Assembly (NCBI GenBank): GCA_011033025.1
Contig: WFMF01000094.1
Span: 186,001-250,000 of the forward strand
DNA: 64,000 nucleotides
Source: Beroe forskalii
Taxonomy: Eukaryota > Ctenophora > Nuda > Beroida > Beroidae
Reading direction: 5' to 3'
Shown: in pieces, positions 23,368 to 35,775 of the stretch
Position numbering within the stretch: position 1 is the first letter of the stretch
How the letters are laid out: the number at the start of each line of letters is the position of its first letter
Position numbers and translations under genes: made by a program
The notes under the pieces: model-generated
The model's database searches: none
Told to the model about the DNA's origin: nothing
Seen by the model: the letters and a program-made list of their open reading frames with translations, nothing else

Positions 23368-26300
23368 AGAATTATAGTTCTCCTAGCTAATGATCCAATA
23401 TTGTCCATTGGAAATTGCAAATCAATCGGGAGGCAATTCGAGATCCCACCAAACCCCCACCAGCACAGTCCACTGTATTGTGCATGGTGTTAAATACACA
23501 TTTTCGGCAAAATGCGGCAAAAATAAAATACGTATTTTACGGTGCAAACTGCCGTATTTTTTCTCCTTCAATTTTAAAATTTTGCTTTAACTTCAAATAT
23601 GCCGTATTGTCAAGTATAGGTCGCGCACGCACTCTAAAGTCTAAAGTCTAAATGTTTAATACCATCGTTTTACCATATTTGGTAACGCATGCGCGCGTAC
23701 TTTTTCATGTATTTAGCATTCAGAATCCGTGTTGAAATTTCTATTGTGAGGAAAATACGCGTACTCTTCTTCAGAGGTCAACACATCGTACTTTTTGACG
23801 ATCTTTCACGTATTTAATATCCTGGCTAGTTGTTAGTTTTAAATTAACGCCACATCGCGGCAGAGTGAGTTTATCTAACAGACGCGTAGGAAATGCGTGC
23901 AGCATTCTTGGCTCACTTTGGAAACATAATACTTGGCTGACACCATTTCTTCAATGTACAATCGAAAGTATATTGCTCACGAATCATGTTAACGAAACCG
24001 CGTGGTTTCCCCAGGGTAATGTAACACCTGACTATAAAAACCGTTAGAAAAAAACAGCGTTCAGTAGCACTAGCAGCACAAAAAGCCCAGCAAAAATATG
24101 GCAAACACCAAACACCCTGAAGTGTGGAAACACTTCTTCTCACTTATAACAGACCGCTGCTTATTATAGGGTAGCCGCAAATCATGGAAATGCATTATGT
24201 TTTTTGATGCTTTATATACTCGTTAAAGCATGGTCCTCTTAGAGTATATATTTGACCGCAAACTGCCTGATTCATTTCTCACACTTTTATCCGGATTTAA
24301 CGATATTAAAAAGTGCCGTATAATCCCGAACCGCAGCAGTAACCAACGTCTGGGGAGGTTTATATACACGGAATATATTAGTTAACCCATTGGCGACGGT
24401 GTGGCCAATGAACGTTCAGACTGTCCAGTGATTAAACTGAAGTAGCTTCACCTATGGTTGCTCTATTATATCGTTGCAAGAACGAGTGGCATATTTGTGT
24501 TTGGGTTTCCAATGACAAAACTGGGCATATAAGTGTTTGGGTTCCCAATGCCAAAAATGGATTTTCAAGCTATTATTATAGTATTTCCAATTTTTTTCAA
24601 TGCAACTCAGGCGAACTTTGATCGCGATTTGATAAATTGATGATAACCAATTTAACCGAATGATCGGATCACTTATTATTATATAGGACTCGCATACTGA
24701 TACTGATTAATGACGATGGTTGTCGCAGAGGCTACAATCATCATTAATCAATAACCAACTTACCAATAATCATTAAACTACTTCTCGTACAAATTATTGG
24801 GGAATGATGAATAACATAATAGATCTTTTCTGAGCATTGATCAATGTTGATCATATCTCTCTGTGTGATCATAATATCGGCATGGAGAGATATGATCGGC
24901 AGATTTCCGCCTTGGAACCTAATTAAATCTCAAATTTCGAGTTTTGATAATTTTACCGGAAATTATAGATGTTGGAAATTTGAAAATTCACGCTCACACA
25001 GTAATATAGTTTCATTTGAACTTGAGTATCTATGTATCTAAAACCTAGTACCAACAGCATTTTAATTTACAAAGCACAGTACATGAGAAGTACTGTGATT
25101 TGACCCGTTCATATCTCTGTGTTTAAATAGATGGTTATGTTGAAATATGCATCATTCAGTAACTATGTAAATATGTAAGGTCATTCCATATGTATTTCAT
25201 ACAGCTATTTATCAACACTAACTTATTGAAATAAAAAAGCATCTTAAAAAAAGAAGAATTAACGAGCCATTGGCGTAATTTCTTAACTCGAAGTTCCAAA
25301 CGTACCTACGGCTGACCTTGATTCGAATTGATGCATAAGTTCGAGTCCTAAGAAGGGATTATCTCGCGAAGACAAAACCTGGTAACCACATAGCTGACCC
25401 AGACAGAAAACCTAATTTATGAATGGTAGGTAAGTGATTTCGCTTATATTAAAGTACGCAGCCATAATACTATAATATACCGGGTTTTGATGTTAACAAT
25501 TACATAATATCATTATTATATCCAGAGGAGGGTCGTTTAGATTGATTTTTTGTTAAGTTGCAAATGAAAAATGCTCACTTAATAACAAAAGCCAATAAAA
25601 ATCAGTTTAAATAAATGGCAGTTATTCAAAATTAGAATTAAGAAGATGGCATGCCAGCATGCGCAAAACAACTATACGGCAATCTGAGGACAGTTACATC
25701 AGTTCTACATCGGAGATAATATAAAGAACAAGGCCCGCATGGGCTATAATGCGAGTTGCGGGGCAAACACAACTACCTTTGAGTTACAAGATAATGGATT
25801 TGTTTGGCAAACAAATCGAATGATTCCACCGGAGACTCTCAAAGTCGTCTTTGATACACGATTATCTCTCCACAATGCTTCAGCCCGACAAAATGCACGT
25901 GATGAATTTCCCAGTTATACTTATACTCGATATTAATGTGTGCACAGTCCTATGACATACCATCAAACTATCGGAGTGACAGTACGACTGGAGAAGGCTC
26001 TTTCGTTTCCACAATCCCCTAATCCCCTACTTGCAGAACAAATGTGTCACTGGAATAGTAGCCCTAAATCAGGGAGGTGAGGGGGAGGGACAAACCAGAC
26101 GTGTCTTGTGCAGATCCCCTGCTATAGCAGTAAATCCTGGGATCCCACCACACAATTATATAACGAAACCTGTAAAGCTGTTAACAAGAACAACCCTAAT
26201 TCTCCCACTCTCTCTCTCTCGATGGTGTTATACTTTGACAGCACGTTAACCGAGTATATTTAGCGAGATGTGAATATAGTACAGCACGTACTGAACTGTT

Positions 26301-27061
26301 ATAACACCTTAAAAGGCTAACAGGTCCTTCAACGAATACTTCGTATTGTGAGTGGTTACGGTCATAAAATATATTACATAATAAATCGCATTCTCTCATC
26401 CCGGCTTACAGTTAGTTGCGAAGACTCGTTTATCGATGATTATAACATCTTATGTCAGGGGAAAAATGGTGGTTTTGTGAGCGAGGAAAAATTTCTGCCG
26501 TTAATGGAGTTGAAAAGTCGTGATTTTCTGCATGACGCAGTTTTTTAGTGCTGATATGACACAAAATTTATAAAAATTTTATAGCCCCGGGTACTTTTGA
26601 GTATCTTCGGCCTAGAGAACTACGGTATTTCGTATGGATGTTTGCTATGGGGTGGAAACGGATCTAAGTTCAGTCGGATTTGTTAATTTGGGAAGCGCGA
26701 AAGTATTTACTTTCGACGTAGAAGCAGTTATATTAACAGAAATGAGCTCAACTGGACAGCGCATAATAGAAGCGACATGTCATGAGTTACCATGATGTCA
26801 CGAGTCATGCCATGGCCACTATGAAATTCAAGAATCAAAATTGCTTATTGCACGTGCAGAATAAAATATACATCATTGAACTTAATGATTAGCTAACTTC
26901 ATTACGAGTTAATTTTATTTTTCGAAAATAGTGGGTGAGTCGATTAAATAGAAGAGGTGAGTTCTACCATCCATGACCAACTCAGCTACTCATCAAAAAC
27001 ATGGGTGGTGAAAAATGCAAAACTTTATGATTGAATTAAAACGATCGTCCATGAAAAGTCT
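23368..27061. other. Gene-free stretch
   Basis: No gene was recognised in about 3.7 kb. One short perfect hairpin stands out at 24849-24897: GATCATATCTCTC pairs with GAGAGATATGATC around a 23-nt loop. Short frames here lack domains or splice support. Confidence 0.45.
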
Positions 27062-27066
27062 ATAAT

Positions 27067-27835
27067 AATACAGCCGATTTTTGAAATGACCTGGAACTGT
27101 TTTATAACAATTCATTTTCGGTTTCAGGGGCTAGTATAAGGTCTCAGGAAACCACAACAGAAAGTTTAAGATCTAGCTAATGGGGCGATGGTTTTTGGCC
27201 ACGCCCTTTTACGGGTGACGAGTAAGCCCTAAAATTAAAATCTTTATTTTTGTCCGATTTTGTTGAGTTTGGTGTCTAAATAGGGGTATTTTGACACGAG
27301 AAAAAACGATGGAAATGATATTATTTACTTTTGGGCATGATTTCACGTCCTAAAATTCAAAAAAAATGTGATTTTATGTTGTTTTGGCCACTCCAGTAGC
27401 CCAGCCAAAGTCAGTATTCAATATCCGAGCAGAGAGAGTTTCTCAACGGTTTTTGATAGATCTCAGGGTCCTTTATCGGAAAAATTTGCTGCCCTCCCGT
27501 GAATCGACGTCCTTATGGGTGCTGGTGCCACGCCCATTTTTCCGCTGAGACACGTATAGGTTTAAACCCATAACTTGGCTCAGGAAGGTCGTACAGACTC
27601 CTTTTTGGGCTCAAACGAATCGCAATGGCCATGTTTATATACGACTTGTTGATAAACATATGCCCTAAAATGCTCACAAACCAAGTTATGGACGAAAAAC
27701 TGATTTTGAGCCCATGCGCAAGCCAAAACTCGGCTCTTTCTCATAACCCGTGCAAGGAATGTCTAAAGTAATTACTTAATAGTTCAAAAGATTTTTAATT
27801 ATCATGTTTACATCTATCTTGAAAATAATATTTGC
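27067..27835 (+). repeat. Left arm of helicase-bearing long inverted repeat
   Basis: Inverted match to 29570-30383. The outer 680 bp are highly similar and the inner 90 bp are more diverged. Confidence 0.82.
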
Positions 27836-27989
27836 TCTAAAATGCACACAAATCAAACAAAAACAAGATTTTGGTTACATTGAAATCCAATATTGGGACC
27901 ATTCAGCATCCAAAATCCACATTATGTTAATAAATGTTAAAATTGATCATTAACTTAACCATTGTGAATGGCTCAATGGCAACCACGAA

Positions 27990-29240
27990 GCGATCATAAC
28001 CTCGGGTTCTGCTGAAAGCAACATAGAACAGGCCTTGCCAAAAACAGGCTCTGGTAGCATTAGGCCAACACGCTCGAGAGTTTGATTTGTTGATTGTCAT
28101 AGCCCAGGCAAGCTTAACTTCGTCCAGCTCGTGTTGAAGCCAAGCCTCTGAGCCTGATCTGGGGTGGCATCCAGAGTAACTTTGGGGATGAAGGTCTCTT
28201 AATTCCGGTGATCCCCTGTCTAAGTTCTAACCTTAATTACATGCTCGCCAAGCTCAACAACCCTAAGACGAACACCGTTTGTGAGGCCACACCTACTGTC
28301 CAGGTTCCTACTTCCTAATCAACATCACTATGCCACCGACCATAACGTTAAATTTGTGAGAAGGAAGACTTCCAAATTTCACTTGGGCCATTTGCTCTGG
28401 TGTTACAGGTGGTTGTAGCCATCCCAATTAACCTTATTGTAAGCCGTGTACAACCTAAGTATCCGTTCATTCATATTGTCAATGTGGTAGTTAAGCGGTG
28501 CAAGAATACCACGTTTGTCATCCTCCTCAAAATTGCCAAACACTTCCCCAATTATATCCCCTGTATCTAGATGAATTGGACGGCATTCCTCAGGGATATC
28601 AATCTGCCCGGGGAAGGGGTCAGAAGAGCGTTGAGGTGTAGTACCCTGAGAGACCTGACTTAGCCAGTTATTCCAACTTAGTCTTACGACATCTGGACTG
28701 TTGGCATCAGCACGCATGTTACGTGTGAACGCATACCGACGGACCAGAGACCATTACTCGGGATGACTGAATAGGCACGTTCTCTGCACCTCGCCCTCCG
28801 TCACCCCTGGGACGACACATAGAGTCTGATCAAACTGACCCATAATCACGAGCACTTTGGCTCCGAAATGTGTGTGTCTGTTCCCATTAATATCCCTGTG
28901 CATCCTATCAATGGCATCTGTGTGAAATATGGTTATCATTGATCCTTCATCAATGCCAGAAATTCACACGCCTGAGCTCTCGGTCTTTCGCCCCAGGGGG
29001 GAGTCAGGTGCGACGTCGCACTTGTTCGAACTCACAGGGATAGGAATTTCAAAAGTAGAATGTGCAGTTCTACCATCGGAGATGAGCAGTGAAGCCATAC
29101 CTGTCATAGCCGTTGCAGCGTAGCCAATTCCTTCAGCCTGACACCGATCTATGATGGTGTTCATGGTGTAGGACTTGCCTGCACCGGAAGAGCTTCCAGG
29201 TATAGGAATCTCCCCATTGACATTGAGATCAGCCAACTCA
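27990..29240 (-). pseudogene. Broken PIF1-type (Helitron-like) DNA helicase
   Basis: PIF1-type superfamily-1 helicases unwind DNA and, in Helitrons, form the C-terminal half of the replication protein. On the minus strand the motifs appear in family order. The Walker A site is SGAGKSYTMN near 29175. The TGMASLLISDGRTAHSTFEI block follows near 29070. Motif II/III reads VLVIMGQFDQTL near 28830. Next come IDIPEECR with a PLNYHIDNMNERIL block near 28470-28600, then a LPSHKFNVMVGG segment near 28350. The final motif, LFYVAFSRTRGYDRF, lies near 28000. The reading frame is interrupted in several places, so this is not functional. The Rep half of a Helitron was not found. It is the only recognisable gene between the two long arms. 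Confidence 0.82.
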
Positions 29241-29569
29241 TGTTGAGGGGATTCATCAGCTCGAATACCCGATCAACAAAAAGCTCGCTGCTCCCCGGTC
29301 ATGGAAGTGTACTGACATTGGTTAGTTGGTAACTTGGCAGATTGTTCGGCTTGAAGAAGCCACATATGCCAAAGATCTCTTCATTGGAATATTTAGAGTC
29401 CTGTCAGGGCTCTTTCAGTAACTCAATTGTAAAGTAATTGATCAATGTTAACCTTTAATAACTTGATAGCATACAGATTTCCGAGGCTGAATGAACCCAT
29501 GATAGGTATTGCATTGCAATTTATGTGATCAAAATCCAGCTTTTGGTCTGTTACCCAGTTTTTGTATTT

Positions 29570-30383
29570 TTATTCTCATGATAAATGTAGACATGATAAT
29601 TGCGGTTTTTTATATAAATGAGGACATTGCTATTGCGACGAATGTGATTATACAGCCAAGATTTAGATTTAGACATTCCTGGCACAAATTATGAAAAAGA
29701 GCCAAATTTTGGCTTGTGCTTGGGCTCAAAATCAGTTTTCGTCCATAACTTGGTTTTGTGAGCATTTTAGGGCATATGTTTATCAACAAGTCGTATATAA
29801 ACATGGCCATTGCGATTCGTTTGAGCCCAAAAAAGAGTCTGTACGACCTTCCTGAGCCAAGTTATGGGTTTAAACCCATACGTGTCTCAGCGGAAAAATG
29901 GGCGTGGCACCAGCACCCATAAGGACGTCGATTCACGGGAGGGCAGCAAATTTTTCCGATAAAGGACCCTAAGAGCTATCAAAAACCGTTGAGAAACTCT
30001 CTCTGCTCGGATATTGAATATTGACTTTGGCTGGGCTACCGGAGTGGCCAAAAACAACATAAAATCACATTTTTTGAATTTGAGGACGTGAAATCATGCC
30101 CAAAAGTAAATAATATCATTTCCATCGTTTTTCTCGTATCAAAATACCCCTATTTAGACACCAAACTCAACAAAATCGGACAAAAAATAAAGATTTTAAT
30201 TTTTAGGGCTTACGCGTCACCCGTAAAAAGGGCGTGGCCCAAAAAACCATCGCCCCCATTAGCTAGGATCTTAAACTTTCTGTTGTGGTTTCCTGAGACC
30301 CTATACTAGCCCCTGAAACCAAAAATGAATTGTTATAAAACAGTTCCAGGTCCATCCCGATTTTTGCAAAAATCGGCTGTATT
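29570..30383 (-). repeat. Right arm of helicase-bearing long inverted repeat
   Basis: Inverted match to 27067-27835. Apparent frames through the arm mirror those in the left arm and are not genes. Confidence 0.82.
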
Positions 30384-30587
30384 ATAATGCCAATAAAAAT
30401 TTTTAATTTTGAAAAATATGAAAATGTCAGAAAATATACAAGAATTGTCAAAATATTAAAATCTAGCAGCAGATTCTAAGAGTGCGGGTTTTCTAGTATT
30501 AGATCGAGCAGCACAGCTCGGCGCGCTGAGTTATTGCCGTTTAACGAGCTAAGGAGAGCCATCCATTACGTATTATAGAAGTGGGAT

Positions 30588-32139
30588 CTTACCTTCCAAA
30601 AAGGAAAATCCCCTCGGTAGCGAATATCAAAATCCCCTCGGTTTCAAGCCTGCTCGGAGCTACACGCTAATAGAGTGACATAATTCAATCAGTAAAGCCC
30701 GCCGCAGGCGAAAATTTTCAAGGTTTTGCACATGAATCCGCCTCTAAGATCAATTAACTTACTTCATAATGCGATTAAAACAGCCTGCCGTAGGCAAAAA
30801 TTTCGAAATGTTTAGATCTGATATAATAATATCTAGGATCAATTTAATCGCATAGTTGAATCAAAATTTTCAATGTTTTGTACCTCTGAGATCAAATTTG
30901 GTCAATGTATAATGTGATTGAAAGAGCCAGTTTATCATCTGAGATTATGTCTTGGATCAATTTAGTGACAAAATTGGACCAAAACAGCCCGCCGCAGGCG
31001 AAAATTTTTAAGAGTTTGTGCCTGAATCTGCCTCTAAGATCAATTTGGTTAGTGTATAATGTGATTAAAACAGGCTGCCGTAGGCAAAAATTGGAAAAGT
31101 TTTACATCTGAGATTGTGTCTAGGATCTATTTGGAGGCAAAATTCGATCAGTACACTTACAGCCCGCCGCAGGCGAAAATTTTTATGGTTTTGCGCCTGA
31201 ATCTGCCGAAGAGATCAATCTGGTTAATCTATAATGTGATTGAAACATCCAGCCACAGGCAAGAATTGTGAAAGTTTTCACATCTGCGATTGTGTCTAGG
31301 ATCAATTTGGTGACAAATTTATTGGATTACAATAGCCCGCTGCAGGCGAAAAATTTTAAGGTTTTGTACATGACTCTGCCTCTGAGATCAATCTGGTAAT
31401 GTATAATTTGATTAATGATCCTTTTCTTGCCATAGGACGTTTTCTATCAATTATCTGTTATTGACCTATGACAAAAGTTTACAATGGTCAGTATTTTTCT
31501 CTCGTTTGGCATGTCGCTTTTCCCTCATCAGCCATGCCCCACCTCTCTAAGAAATTGTCGCCTTACCTTCCCCTCAATCCTCACCTTTGGCCTTAACTGA
31601 TACTTCTCTCACCTCAATTCCTCTCACCTTACATCTCATCACGAATCACCAAGTTACTTCCCCTCACCTCACTTCCTCTCACCTTAATTAGTTAATTCCC
31701 CTCACCATACTTCCCCTCATCTTACTTAGTTAATTCCCCTCACTTTACGACCATTCTCCTTACTTTTCCTCACCTTGATTCCCCCAGCTTAATTCTCCTC
31801 ACCTTGATTCCCCTCATCCCATCTCCCATCTACCCATCACACCATCTTCCCCTCGGCTTCATTTCCCCTTGCCTCACTTCCCACTTCCCCTCACTTTATG
31901 ATGACGTCCCTTTGTATTCCCCCAACTTTTTAATGCATTTTTACAGTTAAATTGATCCACGTTGTTATTAGAACACATAAGTTGTGAATAAATATGATTT
32001 TCTATCAAATTTTATTCAAGATTTCAGCTTGGCACGCATGCTGTGCGTGCGTGCATCTTGACTTGAAAATCCCCTCGGTTTTGTCAAATTTTCCCCTCGG
32101 TAGCCACGCTACTCCTGCTACCCACTTTTGGAAGGTAAG
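30588..32139. mobile_element. Non-autonomous TIR element, 8-bp target duplication, copy 2
   Basis: Flanked by a perfect 8-bp duplication AGTGGGAT (30580-30587 and 32140-32147). It has the same 14-bp termini, paired AATCCCCTCGG motifs, 165-bp tandem repeat (about four to five units, 30690-31400) and CT-rich TTCCCCTCACCTTA block (about 31500-31930) as copy 1. The two copies lie in the same orientation and differ in repeat number and by many substitutions, so they are not a recent duplication of one locus. Confidence 0.88.
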
Positions 32140-32261
32140 AGTGGGATTTGAACAATAATCTATATATCGAAGTATTAAGAGGGTAACTGGTCAGTGGCCG
32201 CAATATACAGTTAAGTCAGCGGCGAAGTGGTTTATTTAATGTAAGGAGAGCTTTGCAGCCG

Positions 32262-33174
32262 GCCAATATATCAGTTTCCTGACAAGGAATACCTGCACCT
32301 AAGCCACCTCATTTCCTGACAAGGAATACCTTATTGGCCTTTATTTAACCGACAAAAACGACTTTGAGATTTTTGTACAAAGGGCCGGTTAAAAAGGCCG
32401 GTTAAAGTGGGGCCGTTCAAATTAAAGGCCAGTAAATTTAGATCAAATGAAACTTTTATGACTCGGCTTATATAGTGTAAAATTAACTGGAACGTCATTA
32501 CATAACACAATCAATAATCATGACCGAAATCATAATATTAGACCGAGATTTGGGTCTTTTGATGCAATTTATTTAGTATAAAGGGGTTTTAGTGGCCATT
32601 TCAGAGCAAAAAATCTTTGATCTGGCAACCACCAGAAAAATTTTTGTCCAAGGGTCCGGTTAAAACGGTTCAAAAATAATTTGATTTTTTTCCATAGGGC
32701 CGGTTAAAAAAGGCCGGTTAAACAAGGCCGGTTAAAAAAGGCCGGTTAAAAAAGGCCGGCTAAATAAAGGCCAATACGGTACCTGCACCTAAGCCACCTC
32801 TTTTCCTGACAAGGAATACCTGGACCTAAGCCACCTCATTTCCTGACAAGGAATACCTGCACCTAAGCCACCTCATTTCCTGACAAGGAATACCTGCACC
32901 TAAGCCACCTCATTTACTGACAAGGAATACCTGGACCTAAGCCACCTCATTTCCTGACAAGGAATACCTGCACCTAAGCCACCTCATTTCCTGACAAGGA
33001 ATACCTGCACCTAAGCCACCTCATTTACTGACAAGGAATACCTGCACCTAAGCCACCTCATTTCCTGACAAGGAATACCTGCACCTAAGCCACCTCATTT
33101 CCTGACAAGGAATACCTGCACCTAAGCCACCTCATTTCCTGACAAGGAATACCTGCATCTAAGCCACCTCATTT
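32262..33174 (+). repeat. 37-bp satellite with three-unit higher-order pattern
   Basis: The unit is ACCTGCACCTAAGCCACCTC followed by ATTTCCTGACAAGGAAT. Two units lie left of an inserted element (32332-32776) and about 11 lie right of it. Unit variants run in the order GGACC, GCACC, GCACC-with-TTTACTG twice in succession, which is a 111-bp higher-order repeat. Confidence 0.9.
32332..32776. mobile_element. Short TIR element inserted in the 37-bp satellite
   Basis: It begins TATTGGCCTTTATTTAACCG and ends in the near-perfect inverse. GGCCGGTTAA motifs are repeated just inside both ends, five times at the right. Flanking 8-mers GAATACCT and CGGTACCT share their last five bases, a weak 8-bp duplication. 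The satellite resumes immediately after the insertion, which defines it as a later arrival. It has no coding capacity. Confidence 0.7.
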
Positions 33175-34669
33175 ATTGTGTGTTAAGCACCGCCTTCTCA
33201 AAGCTCTCTCCCACACATGGCACCTCTCTTAAACCCTAATTTAACAGTTAGAGAACTAACGTAAATTATAAACCCTTCAAGGCGAATTAATATAAGTGGG
33301 AAGGCTGTTAACCGAATATTTAAGTACATCATCCAATTAGCATCGCAACTCCACGGTTGAGTACTGACAAAATATAGTTTTTCGGTTAAATACCACTTAA
33401 ATTTATGGCGCTAATGAAGTTTATAAAATGGCAAATGCTATACCATGGCACTGCCCGAACCTAGGAAGGGGGATATATGTAATGCTTGAAAAATTTCTTC
33501 GTGTTTCCATGCTAGGTTATTTTATAACGTTTCATTCATCGATGCAAAATTCAGTTCTGCATGAATTTTTGTATAACAAAAAAGGAGATTGCGGGGAGGG
33601 AAAATTCAAAATTTGAAGATAATGGGCGTTTTCCGAGGGCAACTGAGCGGCAATAATTCTCAGAGACGTGACCCATGTGTGTAACAAGAGAAATACTAAC
33701 AGATGTTATGAGCACTAAAATCACTGAGTGACAACATGGTTCTTAATTATTAAAAAGTTCATTGTAACTTAATTGGTGACATTTATTTTTGCCAAATACG
33801 GACATGAAGGGTGCGGTTCAAGGCCCACACTGATGCAAAGGCTTTTTGCTCAACGCCGGTCTTCGTTTTTTTAAAATCTTTCATTTCTTCAAGAAAGGCA
33901 GTGTTCCGAATGACTGAGTTTTGTAAGTTTGTATTAGAGGGGGCCCAGACCCTATTATAGTATAATAAAGAAGTGCTTGGGGCACTTTATGTAAATCAAC
34001 TACTTATAGTATGATTACAATGGTGACGGGAGTTTCTTACAAGCTTCCACGCTTTGCTCATGATCTCTAATGCCATTTCACCTTGTGAAGACGTTTTAAG
34101 TGCATGTTATTCACGATTATTAGAGGGTTTCGAACTCTTGATTAGAAGGTAACATCAGATAGTAATGACCAACGAAAAAAGAGAGATAATTATTAATTCA
34201 GGAACGTGGATCTTTATTAAGGAAATCCTTGAAGCTAGAGAAACTTTATTAGTGGGAAGCAAGAAGGTAACGAGTATTAATGAAATTAAACCTATAGGCC
34301 CTGATAGGTTGCCTTATAAAGGTAGATTTTCGATCCTGTCACGACAAAAATGACGAGAAAATTACCAATGAGCGGGGTGTTGTCAAGCCACTGACGGTCA
34401 TTGATTTAACATGGCTTGGATTTTATCAGACATTTATGATTTCTTATTCCGCTGTGAGAAGTGAAGCCGAACCCTCTGGGAATACGGTTTGGGAATAGGC
34501 GAATTTTCACGAATTTTCATATCGTGCGATTTGGGCCTGAATTTTATGGGAATAACCTAATATCTATGTAAGTATATAATGCAACTATGTATATTGTACA
34601 ATGGACACACGATTACAAGTAAAAGACAGAAAGATAAATCTTGAGAAATGGCTTCCATCAGTAGGAATG
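33175..34669. other. Gene-free stretch
   Basis: Nothing was recognised. Frames of about 62 codons at 33428 and 34165 have no domain or context. Confidence 0.4.
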
Positions 34670-34671
34670 TA

Positions 34672-35617
34672 CAGGGTGCGCCAAAAGTCTTGTCCCCTTT
34701 TACTTTTTTGATTATTCGAAAAATACAGCAGATATTTCGATTATGTAATAACTTCCTTTAAATACAACCAAAGAATGGCGGATTCTGAGATTTATAGGTA
34801 ACTATGACGTCCCTAGCAACCACACGAGTTCCCATAGCAACCGACCTAAAAATTGAAGATTTTTGGCATTTTTGACATAAATCTAAACCAAATTTGCTTA
34901 TTTGATTGGTCTTCATACAGGATAGATATTTCGATTCTGTGAAAAGTTTCAGTGATCATAACCAGTCAATGCTGAAATCTGAGATTTTCAGGTTTTTTCG
35001 ACTTCCATAGCAACCACACAAGTTTCCATAGCAACCGGGCCTAAAATTCAAGGATTTTCACTAAAATTAACCCCAAATTCCACCCAAGGAGACTACTTCG
35101 AACATGCATTGAACCCCTTTTGAGCTAGATTCACTGTATTTGATGATTTCGTATTGTTTACTACCATTTCCATCATCAATAGAATTGGAATAAATGGCAG
35201 TAAGCGAGTTTAATTTTTCAAAGACGCCCAGAATATCCCATTTTGAGCCTGGTTGCTATGGAGACTCGTGTGGTTGCTATGAAAGTCATAGCAAGCTGAA
35301 AATCTCAGAATTCATCGGTGACTGTTTGTGATCACTGAAACTATTGATAGAATCGAAGTATCTATCCAGTATGATGACCAATATAAAGAGAAAATGTGGT
35401 CTAGATCTATGTGTCAAAAATGCCAAAAATCTTCAATTTTTAGGTCGGTTGCTATGGGAACTCGTGTGGTTGCTAGGGACGTCATAGTTACCTATAAATC
35501 TCAGAATCCGCTATTCTTTGGTTATATTTGAAGAAAGTTTTTACAGAATCGAAATATCTGCTTTATTTTTCGAATAATCAAAAAAGTAAAAGGGGACAAG
35601 ACTTTTGGCGCACCCTG
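34672..35617. mobile_element. Mariner/Tc1-type foldback MITE, 946 bp
   Basis: A TA dinucleotide duplicate (34670-34671 and 35618-35619) flanks termini CAGGGTGCGCCAAAAGTC and its exact inverse, the signature of the mariner/Tc1 group. The inverted arms are about 390 bp each and include paired copies of CCATAGCAACC. The central 150 bp are unique. No transposase is present. Confidence 0.88.
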
Positions 35618-35713
35618 TAGTATCAATATCATATGTTTGCAATTCAATTTCAAGCTTCTGCATGCGTTTTGAATGCAGATTAAAGAGAATGAACGATTAA
35701 CTAACGAATGGGA

Positions 35714-35775
35714 GTGTTATATCGAAAATTATCACACGAGGCGTCAGCCGAGTTTGACAATTTTCGATATAACAC
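35714..35775. repeat. Hairpin with GAGGCGTCAGCCGAG tip
   Basis: GTGTTATATCGAAAATT pairs with AATTTTCGATATAACAC. The tip contains GAGGCGTCAGCCGAG, a GNNA-loop variant of the GCGAAGC family. A related GTGATATATCGATAATTATC segment lies at 36122. Confidence 0.7.

Larger units (their letters stand above)
27067..30383. mobile_element. Long-terminal-inverted-repeat element enclosing a PIF1-type helicase
   Basis: Arms at 27067-27835 and about 29570-30383 are inverted copies and start with AATACAGCCGATTTTTG. A possible 5-bp duplication ATAAT flanks it (27062-27066 and 30384-30388), though this could be chance in AT-rich DNA. The arms carry CCACGCCC boxes and a TTGGTGTCTAAATAG segment that resembles TTGGTATCTAAATAG in the arms of the 7360-13735 element, so the two belong to related families. 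The only recognisable gene inside is a broken PIF1/Helitron-type helicase on the minus strand. I see no DDE transposase, polymerase or Rep domain. Confidence 0.7.

Noticed and set aside
25270-25360. tRNA-like B box AGTTCGAGTCCTA
   Set aside because: No convincing A box at the right distance and no cloverleaf.
27067-30383. Polinton-type identity for the long-inverted-repeat element
   Set aside because: It is far too short and I see no polymerase, integrase or capsid-type sequence. The only gene is a PIF1-type helicase.
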